A stretch of 64,000 nucleotides of DNA, from contig CAILMF010000045.1 in assembly GCA_903835235.1 (NCBI GenBank), positions 62,001 to 126,000 of the forward strand, given 5' to 3'. The translations under genes and the position numbers were made by a program. The stretch is from an uncultured Rhodospirillales bacterium. Lineage in GTDB: Bacteria > Pseudomonadota > Alphaproteobacteria > Acetobacterales > Acetobacteraceae. The notes beneath the pieces were generated by a model that worked only from the letters and a program-made list of their open reading frames with translations, searched no databases and was not told the DNA's origin. This document shows, piece by piece, positions 18,935 to 27,227 of the stretch (position 1 is the first letter of the stretch; each line of letters begins with the position of its first letter).

Positions 18935-20146
18935 ATGTGGAAGCTGATCCTCCTCCTGCTGCTGGCGCTGCCGGCGCAAGCCCAGGAATTGCTCGGCCAT
19001 GGCGGCCCGGTGCGCGCCCTGGCGATGCTGCCCGGTGGCACCCTGGCCAGCGGCGGCTTCGATGCCGCGGTCATCTGGTGGGACCCCGCCGCCGGCCGCG
19101 CCCTGCGGGTGGCGCGCTGGCATGCCGGCGCCATCAACGCCCTGGCGGCGCTGCCGGATGGCCGGCTGGCCAGCGCCGGGGAGGATGGCCGCATCGCGCT
19201 CTGGCCCGGCGCGGGCGCCGAAGAGCCCGGCACCATCCTGCAGGCCGAGGGCGCGCCGGTTGCCGCACTGGCCGCCGCGCCGGACGGCAGCCTGGCCGCG
19301 GGCGGCTGGGATGGCGCGATCCAGGTCTTCGGGCGCGAGGGCGGCGCCCAACGCTTGGCCGGCCATGCCGGCCCGGTCACCGCCCTGGCTTGGCGGGCGG
19401 ATGGCGTGCTGCTCTCGGCCGGGCAGGACGGCACGGTGCGCGCCTGGGAAGTGGCAGGCCCGGTGACGCTGGCGGAACGCGGCCTGCCCCGCACCGCCCT
19501 GGCGGCCCTGCCGGGCGGCGGCCTGGCCGAGGCCGGGCTGGATGGCCAGGTGCATCTCGGCGCGCTCAGCCTGCCCGCCGGGGAACGCCCGGTGGTGGCG
19601 CTGGCCACGGCGCCCGGCCTGCTGGCCGCCGCCACCGCCGGCGGTGCCGTCACGCTGTGGTCCCTGCCCGAGGGCCGCCTGCTGCATCGGCTGGACGGCC
19701 CCGGCCTGCCGGTCTGGTCGCTGGCCTTTGCGCCTGATGCCGCCACGCTGTGGACCGGCGGGCAGGACCGCCGCATCCGCCGCTGGGATGCCGCCACCGG
19801 CGCCGCGCTCGGCCCGCTCGCCGCCGAGGCCGCCGCGGAAGCCCCGGCCGACGCCGAAGCCTTCCGCGCCTGCGGTGCCTGCCACACGGTGGGCCCGGAT
19901 GCCGCGCCGATGGCCGGCCCAAGCCTGCACCGGCTGTTCGGCCGCCGCATGGGCAGCCTGCCCGGCTATGCCTATTCCCCCCGCCTGGCCCAGGGCGACG
20001 TGACCTGGACGCGCGACACCGTGGCGCAGCTGTTCACCGAGGGGCCGGACGTTATGCTGCCGGGCACCCGCATGCCGGTGCAGCGGATGCAGGACCCCGA
20101 CGACCTGGCCGCCCTGCTGCGCTACCTGGAGCAGGCCACGCGGTAG
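18935..20146 (+). CDS. Periplasmic WD40-repeat / cytochrome c fusion protein
   Basis: A signal peptide (MWKLILLLLLALPAQA) leads into five to seven WD40-type blades (about residues 20-295) with repeated ALPDGRLASAGEDGRIALW-like strands. A class I cytochrome c domain follows, with heme motif CGACH at 313-317 and a likely axial Met380 in PGTRMPVQ. The length is 403 residues. The propeller is exported, so it would act in the periplasm together with the heme. WD40-cytochrome fusions exist in other proteobacteria, but partner and electron acceptor are unknown. The stop codon lies inside an intergenic hairpin element. Confidence 0.88.
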   Translation: MWKLILLLLLALPAQAQELLGHGGPVRALAMLPGGTLASGGFDAAVIWWDPAAGRALRVARWHAGAINALAALPDGRLASAGEDGRIALWPGAGAEEPGTILQAEGAPVAALAAAPDGSLAAGGWDGAIQVFGREGGAQRLAGHAGPVTALAWRADGVLLSAGQDGTVRAWEVAGPVTLAERGLPRTALAALPGGGLAEAGLDGQVHLGALSLPAGERPVVALATAPGLLAAATAGGAVTLWSLPEGRLLHRLDGPGLPVWSLAFAPDAATLWTGGQDRRIRRWDAATGAALGPLAAEAAAEAPADAEAFRACGACHTVGPDAAPMAGPSLHRLFGRRMGSLPGYAYSPRLAQGDVTWTRDTVAQLFTEGPDVMLPGTRMPVQRMQDPDDLAALLRYLEQATR

Positions 20147-20193
20147 AGCAATATCGGCCTGGGTGACCACACCCGAGCCGATTTCTTGCTCTA
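20144..20193. repeat. Intergenic hairpin with TAGAGCAATAT / ATTTCTTGCTCTA ends (copy A)
   Basis: The 8-bp outer arms TAGAGCAA and TTGCTCTA pair perfectly. Inside, ATCGGCCTGGGTG and CACCCGAGCCGAT form a 13-bp stem with one mismatch around loop ACCA. The ends match copies near 60087 and 60201 in the reverse orientation, but the inner stem sequence is wholly different while its length and loop size are the same. The first three bases are the TAG stop of the WD40-cytochrome gene. It may act as terminator for both convergent genes, though there is no T-tract. Confidence 0.8.
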
Positions 20194-20205
20194 CAACATT
20201 TGAAC

Positions 20206-20901
20206 CTACTCGGCCGCCACCGCCGCCGGCGGCTCCGCGGCCAGCGCCGCCGCCAGCCCGGCCGCCGTCAACCGATAGACACCGCGCGCCTCGTTCTCGA
20301 ACCAGCCATAGACATTGCGCAGCAGGATGGTCGCGGCATCCGGCACCACCGGCCGCAGGTCGCGCGGCCGCAGCGGCCCGGCCCGCAGCAGCGCCGCGCA
20401 GTCCAGCGCCCGCTGCCGATACGCGGTCATGATCGGCTGGCGGGTGGACCCGCCCTGCGCCGGGTCGCCGCGGCGGTTGCGGTGCTCGGTCAGCAGGCGC
20501 TTGCGCCGTTCCCGGTTGGGGCGCGGCCGATAGGGTTCCGGCTGCACCAGCACCTCCACCCGCCCACGCGCCGCATGCACCGCCAGCAGGCCGAAGCCCA
20601 GCAGCCGGCATAGTTTTCGCGCCCGGCTGTCCTGGTCCCGCCCGCGCCGGGTCTGCGGCACCGCCAGCCAGACCTCGTCGGCCGCGGCCATGCGGTCCAC
20701 CGCCTGCAACACCAGTTCCAGCGTGAAGCCCAGCTTCAGTTCGGTGATCACGAGGAAGGGTGGCTCGCCCGGCCGCACCGCGACGATGTCGCAGCCGCAG
20801 ACCTCGCCCTTGGCTTCATAGCCCAAGGCTTCCAGGTGCTGCTTGACCGCGACGTAGAGCGAGGTCTCCTGCCGCCGTTCCGCCACCCTGCGCCCCGCCA
20901 T
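20206..20901 (-). CDS. DUF2161 family PD-(D/E)XK-type nuclease-like protein
   Basis: A 231-residue protein of the DUF2161 family, which is annotated as a putative phosphodiesterase. The N-terminal half has the nuclease-like arrangement of an Asp in GCDIVAVRP and an E-x-K in VITELKLGF. The segment LVLQAVDRMAAADEVWLAVP follows. The C-terminal part is basic (RPRPNRERRKRLLTEHRNRR) and then winged-helix-like (AATILLRNVYGWFENEARGVYRLT). Role unknown; DNA or RNA processing is plausible. Single gene, convergent with the WD40-cytochrome gene. Confidence 0.85.
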   Translation of the reverse strand: MAGRRVAERRQETSLYVAVKQHLEALGYEAKGEVCGCDIVAVRPGEPPFLVITELKLGFTLELVLQAVDRMAAADEVWLAVPQTRRGRDQDSRARKLCRLLGFGLLAVHAARGRVEVLVQPEPYRPRPNRERRKRLLTEHRNRRGDPAQGGSTRQPIMTAYRQRALDCAALLRAGPLRPRDLRPVVPDAATILLRNVYGWFENEARGVYRLTAAGLAAALAAEPPAAVAAE

Positions 20902-21032
20902 GCCCCACCTCGTTCCCGAGTCGGCAGCCTAGGGCCTGATCGGCTGAGGCGGAATCGCCGAAAGCCGTGAATCAGTCTCTCGAAACAGCCTGATCCGCGC
21001 CGGTGGAATCCGCGCCGAGCGCACCGCGGCCA

Positions 21033-21692
21033 TCACGGCGCGTTGCAGAAGGCCTCGGGCGTGGCGACCTGCATCTGCGCCAGCGGGGTGCCGCGCTTCA
21101 GCACGTATTCCGAAATGCCGACCGGGTGCGGCGCCGCCGGGTCCCAATTATAGCTCCAACCCATGCCGGTGAAGGGATAGCCCGGCTGGCCATGGAAGCC
21201 GCTGCGCCAGGAACTCCACATCTGTTCCAGCAGGAAGCGCGTGGCCTCCGGGTCCAGCTCCGTCGGCACCTGGCTCGGGTGGCATTGCGTCGCATCGGGG
21301 TCGGTGCCGCCGGGGCAGGGGCGGAACAGCGCGCTGCGTGGCACCTGGAAGGTCACCACCTGCCAGCGATGGTCCGGCCGGCTGGGGCTGGGCTGCGGCG
21401 GCAGGCCCAGCACCTGCTGAATGGCCAGCACCGCATCCGGCTTGCCGCGGCACAGCGCCTGAAGCTGCGCCGGCACGGAAACCCAGGCGTAGCGCGTGGT
21501 CGGCGTGGCCGGCACGCCCCATTCGGTGAAGTGGCTCATGGTCACCGCCGCGCCCGGCGGCAGCGGGTGCAGCGGCACCACGGCGCCCGGCGTCCGCACC
21601 GCGGCCTGACGGATGCTGCCTTCGTAATGCTGCCCGTGGTCCGGGCTGCAGCCGAGCAAGGCCAGGGCGAGGAAAAGGCGTTCGAATCGCAT
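21033..21692 (-). CDS. Predicted lipoprotein of unknown function
   Basis: Not recognised as a named family. The chosen ATG gives MRFERLFLALALLGCSPDHG, a lipoprotein signal with lipobox LLGC, so the mature 200-residue domain is membrane-tethered in the periplasm or outer membrane. The frame is open 28 codons further upstream but those residues do not fit a signal peptide. The domain has four or five cysteines, aromatic pairs such as MGWSYNWDP and SHFTEWGVP, and no obvious catalytic motif. Confidence 0.75.
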   Translation of the reverse strand: MRFERLFLALALLGCSPDHGQHYEGSIRQAAVRTPGAVVPLHPLPPGAAVTMSHFTEWGVPATPTTRYAWVSVPAQLQALCRGKPDAVLAIQQVLGLPPQPSPSRPDHRWQVVTFQVPRSALFRPCPGGTDPDATQCHPSQVPTELDPEATRFLLEQMWSSWRSGFHGQPGYPFTGMGWSYNWDPAAPHPVGISEYVLKRGTPLAQMQVATPEAFCNAP

Positions 21693-21791
21693 TCCGTAAC
21701 CATGACCATGTCGCCCGGGCGGCGCAACCCTGGGTAGCGCAGGCCGGGGCCTTCTGGCATCGTCACGCCAGCGCAATCGCCGGAGGCCGCC

Positions 21792-22028
21792 ATGCCCACC
21801 CGCCGCAGCTTCAGCCTGGCCCTGCTGGGCCTGCCCGCCGCCCTGCTGGCTTCAGGCCCGGCCGCGGCCAAGCGCCCGCGCTCCGCGGTGCGTGGCTGCG
21901 GCACCCGCGGCGGCTCGGGCGAGCGCGACGAGCAAGGCCGCTGCAAGCCAGCTCAGGCCGACAACCGGTATATCACCACCTCGCGGCGGTCGCGGTCTTC
22001 CAGCTCCCGCGTCGTCGGCACGGAATAG
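21792..22028 (+). CDS. Small secreted two-cysteine protein
   Basis: A 78-residue frame behind a good Shine-Dalgarno (GGAGG, eight bases before the ATG). It opens with a signal peptide carrying a twin Arg (MPTRRSFSLALLGLPAALLA), then SAVRGCGTRGGSGERDEQGRC with two cysteines. Small secreted proteins with a GCGSRGGPG-x-R-x-x-NG-x-C core are a recurring type in Acetobacteraceae as far as I recall, so this is likely genuine. The last 25 codons overlap the 3' end of the convergent methyltransferase gene, and that tail is Ser/Arg-rich. Confidence 0.6.
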   Translation: MPTRRSFSLALLGLPAALLASGPAAAKRPRSAVRGCGTRGGSGERDEQGRCKPAQADNRYITTSRRSRSSSSRVVGTE

Positions 22029-22603
22029 CGCGCCATCTCCACCAGGCCGTCGCGCGGCAGATAGGCGCGGCCGGGGTCGGCCAGCCAGACCTCGGCGCCC
22101 TCGGCCGCCAGCCGGCGCAGCCAGGGCATGATGTGCCCGGTCATCGGCGCCTCGTAGCAAACATCCCCGGCCAGGATCAGGTCCCAGCGCCCGGCGCTGC
22201 CCACCACATCCCCCTCCGGCGTCGCCACCGCCACGCCGTTCAGCGCCGCGTTGAGGCGGGTCGAGGCCAGGGCCAGCGGGTCGATCTCGGCCGCCTCGGC
22301 ACTGGCGGCGCCGGCCAGCAGGGCGGCAATGGCGGCCATGCCGCAGCCGGCGGCGAAGTCCAGCACCCGCCGGCCGGCGACCAGGCCAGGTTGGTCCAGC
22401 ATCAGCCGCGCCATGGCCTGGCTGCCCGGCCAGGCAAAGGCCCAGAAGGGCGGCTCGATCCCCTCCTCGGCCAACCAGGCCTCGGTGGCCTGCCAGATCG
22501 GGGTGATCTCGGTGGCCAGGTACAGCGGGATTTCCGGCACGAAGCCGCTGCGCGCCACCACGGTATGGGCGCGGATGAAGTCCTCGGCGGGCAGCGTCGT
22601 CAC
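21953..22603 (-). CDS. Class I SAM-dependent methyltransferase, ETFB-lysine/METTL20-like
   Basis: A 216-residue methyltransferase with SAM motif I in VLDFAAGCGMAAIAAL and the acidic loop AAEIDPLA. The front end FIRAHTVVARSGFVPEIPLYLATEITPIW and the PPFWAFAWPGSQAMAR segment are typical of the METTL20/nicotinamide-N-methyltransferase-like group, which in bacteria trimethylates lysines on electron-transfer flavoprotein beta. That substrate is inferred by family. Starts at a GTG overlapping the ubiA stop (GTGA), so it is coupled to ubiA. Confidence 0.87.
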   Translation of the reverse strand: MTTLPAEDFIRAHTVVARSGFVPEIPLYLATEITPIWQATEAWLAEEGIEPPFWAFAWPGSQAMARLMLDQPGLVAGRRVLDFAAGCGMAAIAALLAGAASAEAAEIDPLALASTRLNAALNGVAVATPEGDVVGSAGRWDLILAGDVCYEAPMTGHIMPWLRRLAAEGAEVWLADPGRAYLPRDGLVEMARYSVPTTRELEDRDRREVVIYRLSA

Positions 22604-23499
22604 AGCCGCCCCGCCAGGAAGGCCAGCGCCACCGCCAGCCCGACCTCCCGGTTGGCCTTGAACAGCCTGAGGCACAAGGCGGGGTCGTGAATGTCCAACC
22701 GCCAAACCTGCCACGCCAGCAACGCCGCCGGCAGCGCCAATGCCGGCCAGAACCACGGCCCGCTGCCGCCCAGCCAGCCCGCCAGGGCCAGGGTTGCCAG
22801 CATCAGCCCGTAGCACAGCGCCAGGAAGCCCCGGGTCTGCTCGCCCAGCCGCAGCGCGGTGCTGCCGATGCCCACCTTGGCGTCGTCCTCGCGGTCCTGA
22901 TGCGCGTAGATCGTGTCGTAGGCCAGGATCCACAGGAAGCCGGCCACCCACAGCGCATAGGCCGGCGCCGCCAGCTCGCCCGTCGCTGCCGCCATGCCCT
23001 CCGGCGCCGCCCAGCTGAACACGAAGCCCAGCATCACCTGGGGCCAGGTGGTGACGCGCTTGGCCAGCGGATACAGCACGATGGGGATCAGCGAAGCCAG
23101 GCCCAGCCAGATCGCCGCCTGGTTCAGCTGCAACAGCACCGCCAGCCCCACCAGGCACAGCGCCGCCAGCCAGGCCAGCGCCTGCCGGGCGCGGACGGCG
23201 CCGGAGGCCAGCGGCCGGCCGCGGGTGCGCTCCACCTGGCGGTCGATGTCGCGGTCCCACAGGTCGTTCACCACGCAGCCGGCGCCGCGCATGGCGAAGG
23301 CGCCCAGCAGGAACAGCGCGGTCAGCCGCGCCCCCTCGGCCCAGCCCGGTGCGGCCAGCGCAAAGGCCCAGAGCCCCGGCAGAAACAGCAGCCAGGCGCC
23401 GATGGGACGGTCGAACCGGGCCAGCAGCGCATAGGGGCGCCAGCCCGCGGGCAGCCGCGCCACCCAGCCTTCCCGGCGAATATCGGTGAAACCCTGCAT
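22600..23499 (-). CDS. ubiA: 4-hydroxybenzoate polyprenyltransferase
   Basis: Integral membrane prenyltransferase of ubiquinone synthesis (299 residues, eight to nine hydrophobic segments). It attaches the polyprenyl chain to 4-hydroxybenzoate. Both Asp-rich motifs are present: NDLWDRDIDRQVERTRGRPL in the first and YAHQDREDDAKVGI in the second. ARFDRPIGAWLLFLPGLW is the usual N-terminal helix. Divergent from rsmE over 29 bp; the ubiA-rsmE-gshA neighbourhood recurs in alphaproteobacteria. Confidence 0.96.
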   Translation of the reverse strand: MQGFTDIRREGWVARLPAGWRPYALLARFDRPIGAWLLFLPGLWAFALAAPGWAEGARLTALFLLGAFAMRGAGCVVNDLWDRDIDRQVERTRGRPLASGAVRARQALAWLAALCLVGLAVLLQLNQAAIWLGLASLIPIVLYPLAKRVTTWPQVMLGFVFSWAAPEGMAAATGELAAPAYALWVAGFLWILAYDTIYAHQDREDDAKVGIGSTALRLGEQTRGFLALCYGLMLATLALAGWLGGSGPWFWPALALPAALLAWQVWRLDIHDPALCLRLFKANREVGLAVALAFLAGRL

Positions 23500-23528
23500 G
23501 CCCTGTATAAGCCCGCGCAGAGGTCCCC

Positions 23529-24308
23529 ATGTCCACCCCGCCTGCCACCACCCTTGGCTCCACGCCCGGCACCACGCCTGCCACCCCGCCTTCTGGCCCG
23601 CGCCTGTTCACCGAAGCCGCGCTGGCCGAGGGCGCCGAGGTCCCGGCCACGCCGAACCAGGCGCATTACCTTGGCCATGTCATGCGCCGCGGCGTGGGCG
23701 ACCGGGTGCGGCTGTTCAACGGCCAGCATGGCGAATGGGCCGCTGAGATCGCCAGCATCCGGAAGGACCGGGCCAGCTTCCGCGCGCTGGCGCAGACCCG
23801 CCCCCAGGCGCCGGAGCCCGAGCTGCGCCTGCTGCTGCCGGCGGTGAAGCGGGACGCCATGGACTGGGTGGCGGAAAAGGCCACCGAACTCGGGGTCACC
23901 CTGATCCAGCCGGTCTTCACCCGGCGCAGCATCGCCGAGCGGGTCAACCAGGCCCGCCTGGCCGGCATTGCCCGCGAAGCCGCCGAGCAATGCGAGCGCC
24001 TGGCGGTGCCCCAGGTGGCCGAGGCCCGGCCGCTGCACGCGGTGCTGGATGCCTGGGACGCCACCCCCCTGCTGGTCGCCGCCGAACGCGCCGGGGCGCC
24101 GCCGCTCCGTTCAGCGCTGCAAACGTTACACCCGCCCCTGGCATGGCTGGTCGGCCCGGAAGGCGGGTTCGAGCGGGCGGAACTTGACGATCTGCTCCGG
24201 CGTGCCTTTGTTTCGCCCGTCGCCCTCGGCCCGCGCATCCTGCGGACCGAAACGGCGGCAGTTGCCGGCCTGGCCGCCATCCAGGCGCTTTCCGGCGATT
24301 GGGCGTAG
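23529..24308 (+). CDS. rsmE: 16S rRNA (uracil(1498)-N(3))-methyltransferase
   Basis: SPOUT-class methyltransferase of 259 residues that modifies U1498 of 16S rRNA. The knot motifs LVGPEGGFERAELDDL and LGPRILRTETAAVAGLA are diagnostic. The N-terminal PUA-like domain has AHYLGHVMRRGVGDRVRLFNG-type residues. About 20 Pro/Thr-rich residues precede it and may not be essential. The gene lies just upstream of gshA. Confidence 0.96.
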   Translation: MSTPPATTLGSTPGTTPATPPSGPRLFTEAALAEGAEVPATPNQAHYLGHVMRRGVGDRVRLFNGQHGEWAAEIASIRKDRASFRALAQTRPQAPEPELRLLLPAVKRDAMDWVAEKATELGVTLIQPVFTRRSIAERVNQARLAGIAREAAEQCERLAVPQVAEARPLHAVLDAWDATPLLVAAERAGAPPLRSALQTLHPPLAWLVGPEGGFERAELDDLLRRAFVSPVALGPRILRTETAAVAGLAAIQALSGDWA

Positions 24309-24374
24309 GACTAAAGCGACTCCACACACGCGCCGGCCCATGCCTTGGGGGCCCGACAAGAACGGATTTACAGA

Positions 24375-25721
24375 ATGTCGAACCCCGGCGAGGCCGATCT
24401 CACGCCGATCACCTCCGTTCGCCAACTGGCCGAGTGGTTCGCCGCCGGCAGCAAGCCGCGCGCCGATTGGCGAATCGGCACCGAGCACGAGAAGTTCGGC
24501 TTTCGCCGCCACGACCTCTCGGCCCCGAACTACGAGGACCGGGGCATCCGCGCCCTGCTGGAAGGCTTCTGCCAGTTCGGCTGGGAGCCGATCCTCGACA
24601 ATGGCAACCCCATTGGCCTCAAGCAGGCCGGCGGCATCTCCATCAGCCTGGAACCCGGCGGCCAGTTCGAGCTTTCCGGCGCCCCGCTGGCCGACCTGCA
24701 CGCCACCCAAATGGAACTGGCCGAGCATCTGCGGCAATGCCACCGCATCGCCGGCCCGCTGGAGATCGGCTTCTCCGGCCTTGGCTTCCACCCGCTGGCC
24801 ACGCGGGAACAGATGCCCTGGATGCCGAAGTCCCGCTACGGGATCATGCGGCGCTACATGCCCACGGTCGGCCGCATGGGCCTGGACATGATGCTGCGCA
24901 CCTGCACCGTGCAGGCCAACCTGGACTTCGGCGACGAAGCCGACATGGTGGAGAAGCTGCGGGTTTCCCTGGCGTTGCAGCCCATCGCCACCGCGCTCTT
25001 CGCCAATTCCCCCTTCACCGAGGGCAAGCCGAACGGCTACCGCACCCTGCGCGGCCAGGCCTGGGTGGAGACGGATGCCCGGCGCACCGGCATCCCCCCC
25101 GTGGTCTTCGAGCAGGGTTTTGGCTTTGAGCGCTTCTGCGAGTGGCTGCTGGACGTGCCGATGTACTTCGTCATGCGCGACGGCAAGTTCATCGACGCCG
25201 CCGGCGCCAGCTTCCGCGACTTCATGGAAGGCCGGCTGCCCGCGCTGCCGGGCGAGCGCGCCACCATGGGCGACTTCGCCGACCACGTGACCACCGCCTT
25301 CACCGATGTCCGGCTCAAGCGCTTCCTGGAGATGCGCGGCAGCGATGTCGGCAGCGCCGCGATGATCGTGGCCCAGCCGGCCTTCTGGGTTGGGCTGATC
25401 TATGACGACGCGGCGCAGAAGGCCGCCCGCGCCCTGACCCGCGACTGGGGCGCCGAGGAACTGGCGGCGCTGCGCCGGGCGGTGCCGCAGACCGCCCTGG
25501 CCACGCCGTTCCGTGGCCGCACGGTGCGGGACTGGGCGATGGACGCGCTGGCCATTGCCGGCCAGGGCCTGCGCGCCCGGGCCTTGGGCGAAGAAGTCTT
25601 TCTCTCGCCGTTGCAGGAAATCGCCGAAAGCGGCATGACCCAGGCTGACCGTTGGTTGCAGCGCAGCGCCAGGCTATGGGACGGCGACGTAACCCCGGCC
25701 CTGGCCGCCGCTGAACTCTGA
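24375..25721 (+). CDS. gshA: Glutamate-cysteine ligase, alphaproteobacterial/plant type
   Basis: Catalyses the first step of glutathione synthesis, joining glutamate and cysteine with ATP. The 448-residue length and the sequence WRIGTEHEKFGF, followed by ISISLEPGGQFELSG, place it in the GshA class shared with plants and alphaproteobacteria. SRYGIMRRYMPTVGRMGLDMM and CTVQANLDFGDEADM are further family blocks. Start taken at the ATG giving MSNPGEADL; ten more residues are possible upstream. Confidence 0.96.
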   Translation: MSNPGEADLTPITSVRQLAEWFAAGSKPRADWRIGTEHEKFGFRRHDLSAPNYEDRGIRALLEGFCQFGWEPILDNGNPIGLKQAGGISISLEPGGQFELSGAPLADLHATQMELAEHLRQCHRIAGPLEIGFSGLGFHPLATREQMPWMPKSRYGIMRRYMPTVGRMGLDMMLRTCTVQANLDFGDEADMVEKLRVSLALQPIATALFANSPFTEGKPNGYRTLRGQAWVETDARRTGIPPVVFEQGFGFERFCEWLLDVPMYFVMRDGKFIDAAGASFRDFMEGRLPALPGERATMGDFADHVTTAFTDVRLKRFLEMRGSDVGSAAMIVAQPAFWVGLIYDDAAQKAARALTRDWGAEELAALRRAVPQTALATPFRGRTVRDWAMDALAIAGQGLRARALGEEVFLSPLQEIAESGMTQADRWLQRSARLWDGDVTPALAAAEL

Positions 25722-25765
25722 CCGCCCCGCGGCGAACCGGCGCAACCGAATCGAAGGTGCCTGCG

Positions 25766-26989
25766 ATGCTGCCACGGACTTTGTTGCCCCTGCTCGCGGT
25801 GCCCGGCACCAACGAGGTCCCACGCCTGGTGGTGGAGAGCTGGTCGGGCGACGAGCCCTTCTCCGGCTGGCTGGTGGACCGCAACCGCCAGGTTGTGGCG
25901 CGGTTGCTGAACTTCCGCTTCCGCTTCATCGGCTTCGACCAGCAGGCCGAGACCAATGCCGCCTTCCATTGCCTGAAGCCCTCCGTGCTGCCGCCGGAAC
26001 CGCAGCCGGCGCCGCTGCCGCTGGACGATGCCAGGCTGGAATTGGCGGGCTGGACGCTTTCGACCGGCCGGCTGCACAGCCCGGGGGGCCCGGACAGCAC
26101 GCTGCGCTTCAGCAGCGCAGCGCCGCTGATCGGCCTGCGCTTCCTCTGCTGGCCCAATGGCGGCGTGGTGGAGGTGCTGCGCGACGGCGCGCTGCTGGGC
26201 GAGCTGGACCTCTACGCCGGCACCGCCGGGCTGCCCGCCACCATGATGGTGGAAAACCCCGGCGACGGCCCCTGCGAGGTGGTCATCCGCACCACCGGCC
26301 GCCACCACCCGGATGCCGGCGGCGCCGAGGCCTTGCTGGCCGCGGTGAACGAATACAGCGGCGCCGTGGCACATCCGCGGCCGCTGTCGCCCCTGCTGCC
26401 GCTGCTGGACGAGCCGGCGATGCTGCCGCCCTTCCTGGACTGGGTCGCCGCCCTGCCGCCGGATGGCGTGGCGCTGGATATCGGCGGCCCGCCCCGCCGC
26501 GGCGACGACCCGCGCCTGCTGAAGCTGGACTGGCAGGCCTTCGACGCCCCGCACCTGCTGGCCGACCCGCTGAAGCTGCCGTTCCGCGATGCCAGCCTGG
26601 ACCTGGTGCATGCCAATGGCGTCATCAACCGGGTGGTGGACCCCGCCCAGCTGGCCCGCGAAATCCATCGCGTCCTCAAGCCCGGCGGCTGGGCCATGGT
26701 GAGTTCCATGCCGGGCGGCTGGTGGCGCCATGGTGGCCCGCATTTGCTGGACCTGTCCCCGGCAGCCATGCGCCAGGTCTTCGCCGGCTTCAGCGAATGC
26801 CACCTGCAAAGCGGTGGCGGCCTGACCGACCGGGTCCTGGCCCTGTTGACCTGGACCGGCGTGGACGTGCATCGCACGCCCCGCAAGTTGGAGCGGCTGC
26901 AGGAATGGCTGGCCGAATACCAGGCAGCCGCGTCGCCGGCGGCGCAGACCGCGCTGGCGCTATGGAGCATCCTGCAACTGCGGAAATAG
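25766..26989 (+). CDS. Methyltransferase-domain protein with N-terminal beta-sandwich-like region
   Basis: A 407-residue protein. The C-terminal 180 residues form a type 11 methyltransferase-like domain: VALDIGGPPRRGDD at motif I, then DASLDLVHANGVINRVVDP and LAREIHRVLKPGGWAMVSS. Motif I is unusual (DIGG without the usual E/DxGxGxG), so SAM binding may be weakened. The N-terminal half has a beta-rich stretch (WTLSTGRLHSPGGPDSTLRF) of unknown fold. ATG 25766 is preferred over a GTG three codons upstream because GAAGG lies eight bases before it. Substrate unknown. Confidence 0.75.
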   Translation: MLPRTLLPLLAVPGTNEVPRLVVESWSGDEPFSGWLVDRNRQVVARLLNFRFRFIGFDQQAETNAAFHCLKPSVLPPEPQPAPLPLDDARLELAGWTLSTGRLHSPGGPDSTLRFSSAAPLIGLRFLCWPNGGVVEVLRDGALLGELDLYAGTAGLPATMMVENPGDGPCEVVIRTTGRHHPDAGGAEALLAAVNEYSGAVAHPRPLSPLLPLLDEPAMLPPFLDWVAALPPDGVALDIGGPPRRGDDPRLLKLDWQAFDAPHLLADPLKLPFRDASLDLVHANGVINRVVDPAQLAREIHRVLKPGGWAMVSSMPGGWWRHGGPHLLDLSPAAMRQVFAGFSECHLQSGGGLTDRVLALLTWTGVDVHRTPRKLERLQEWLAEYQAAASPAAQTALALWSILQLRK

Positions 26990-27105
26990 CCGCGGCGCCA
27001 CCGGCCAGGCCCAGGCTGGCCGGTGGCGACTTCGGATTTCCTGCGCCCCCACGCCAGGGGGGCCGCCACCGCGGCCGGTGACGTCGTGCTCTAGTCTGAT
27101 CCCAC

Positions 27106-27130
27106 CGGCACGAGGCTGAGGCTCGTGCCG
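27106..27130. terminator. Hairpin downstream of the methyltransferase gene
   Basis: CGGCACGAG and CTCGTGCCG form a perfect 9-bp stem with a 7-base loop. It is nested inside CCACCGG/CCGGTGG-like flanks in the gap between two convergent genes (methyltransferase and tldD). No T-tract, so Rho-independent termination is only possible. The rest of the 238-bp gap contains no gene I can support. Confidence 0.4.
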
Positions 27131-27227
27131 ATCCACCCGGTGGCGCGTACGCCAGGCCGCCGCATGGCGGCGCCTGGCGGTTGAGGGCCACAAACGGCCC
27201 GGCGGTCGATGCAATCGGCCGCTGGTC

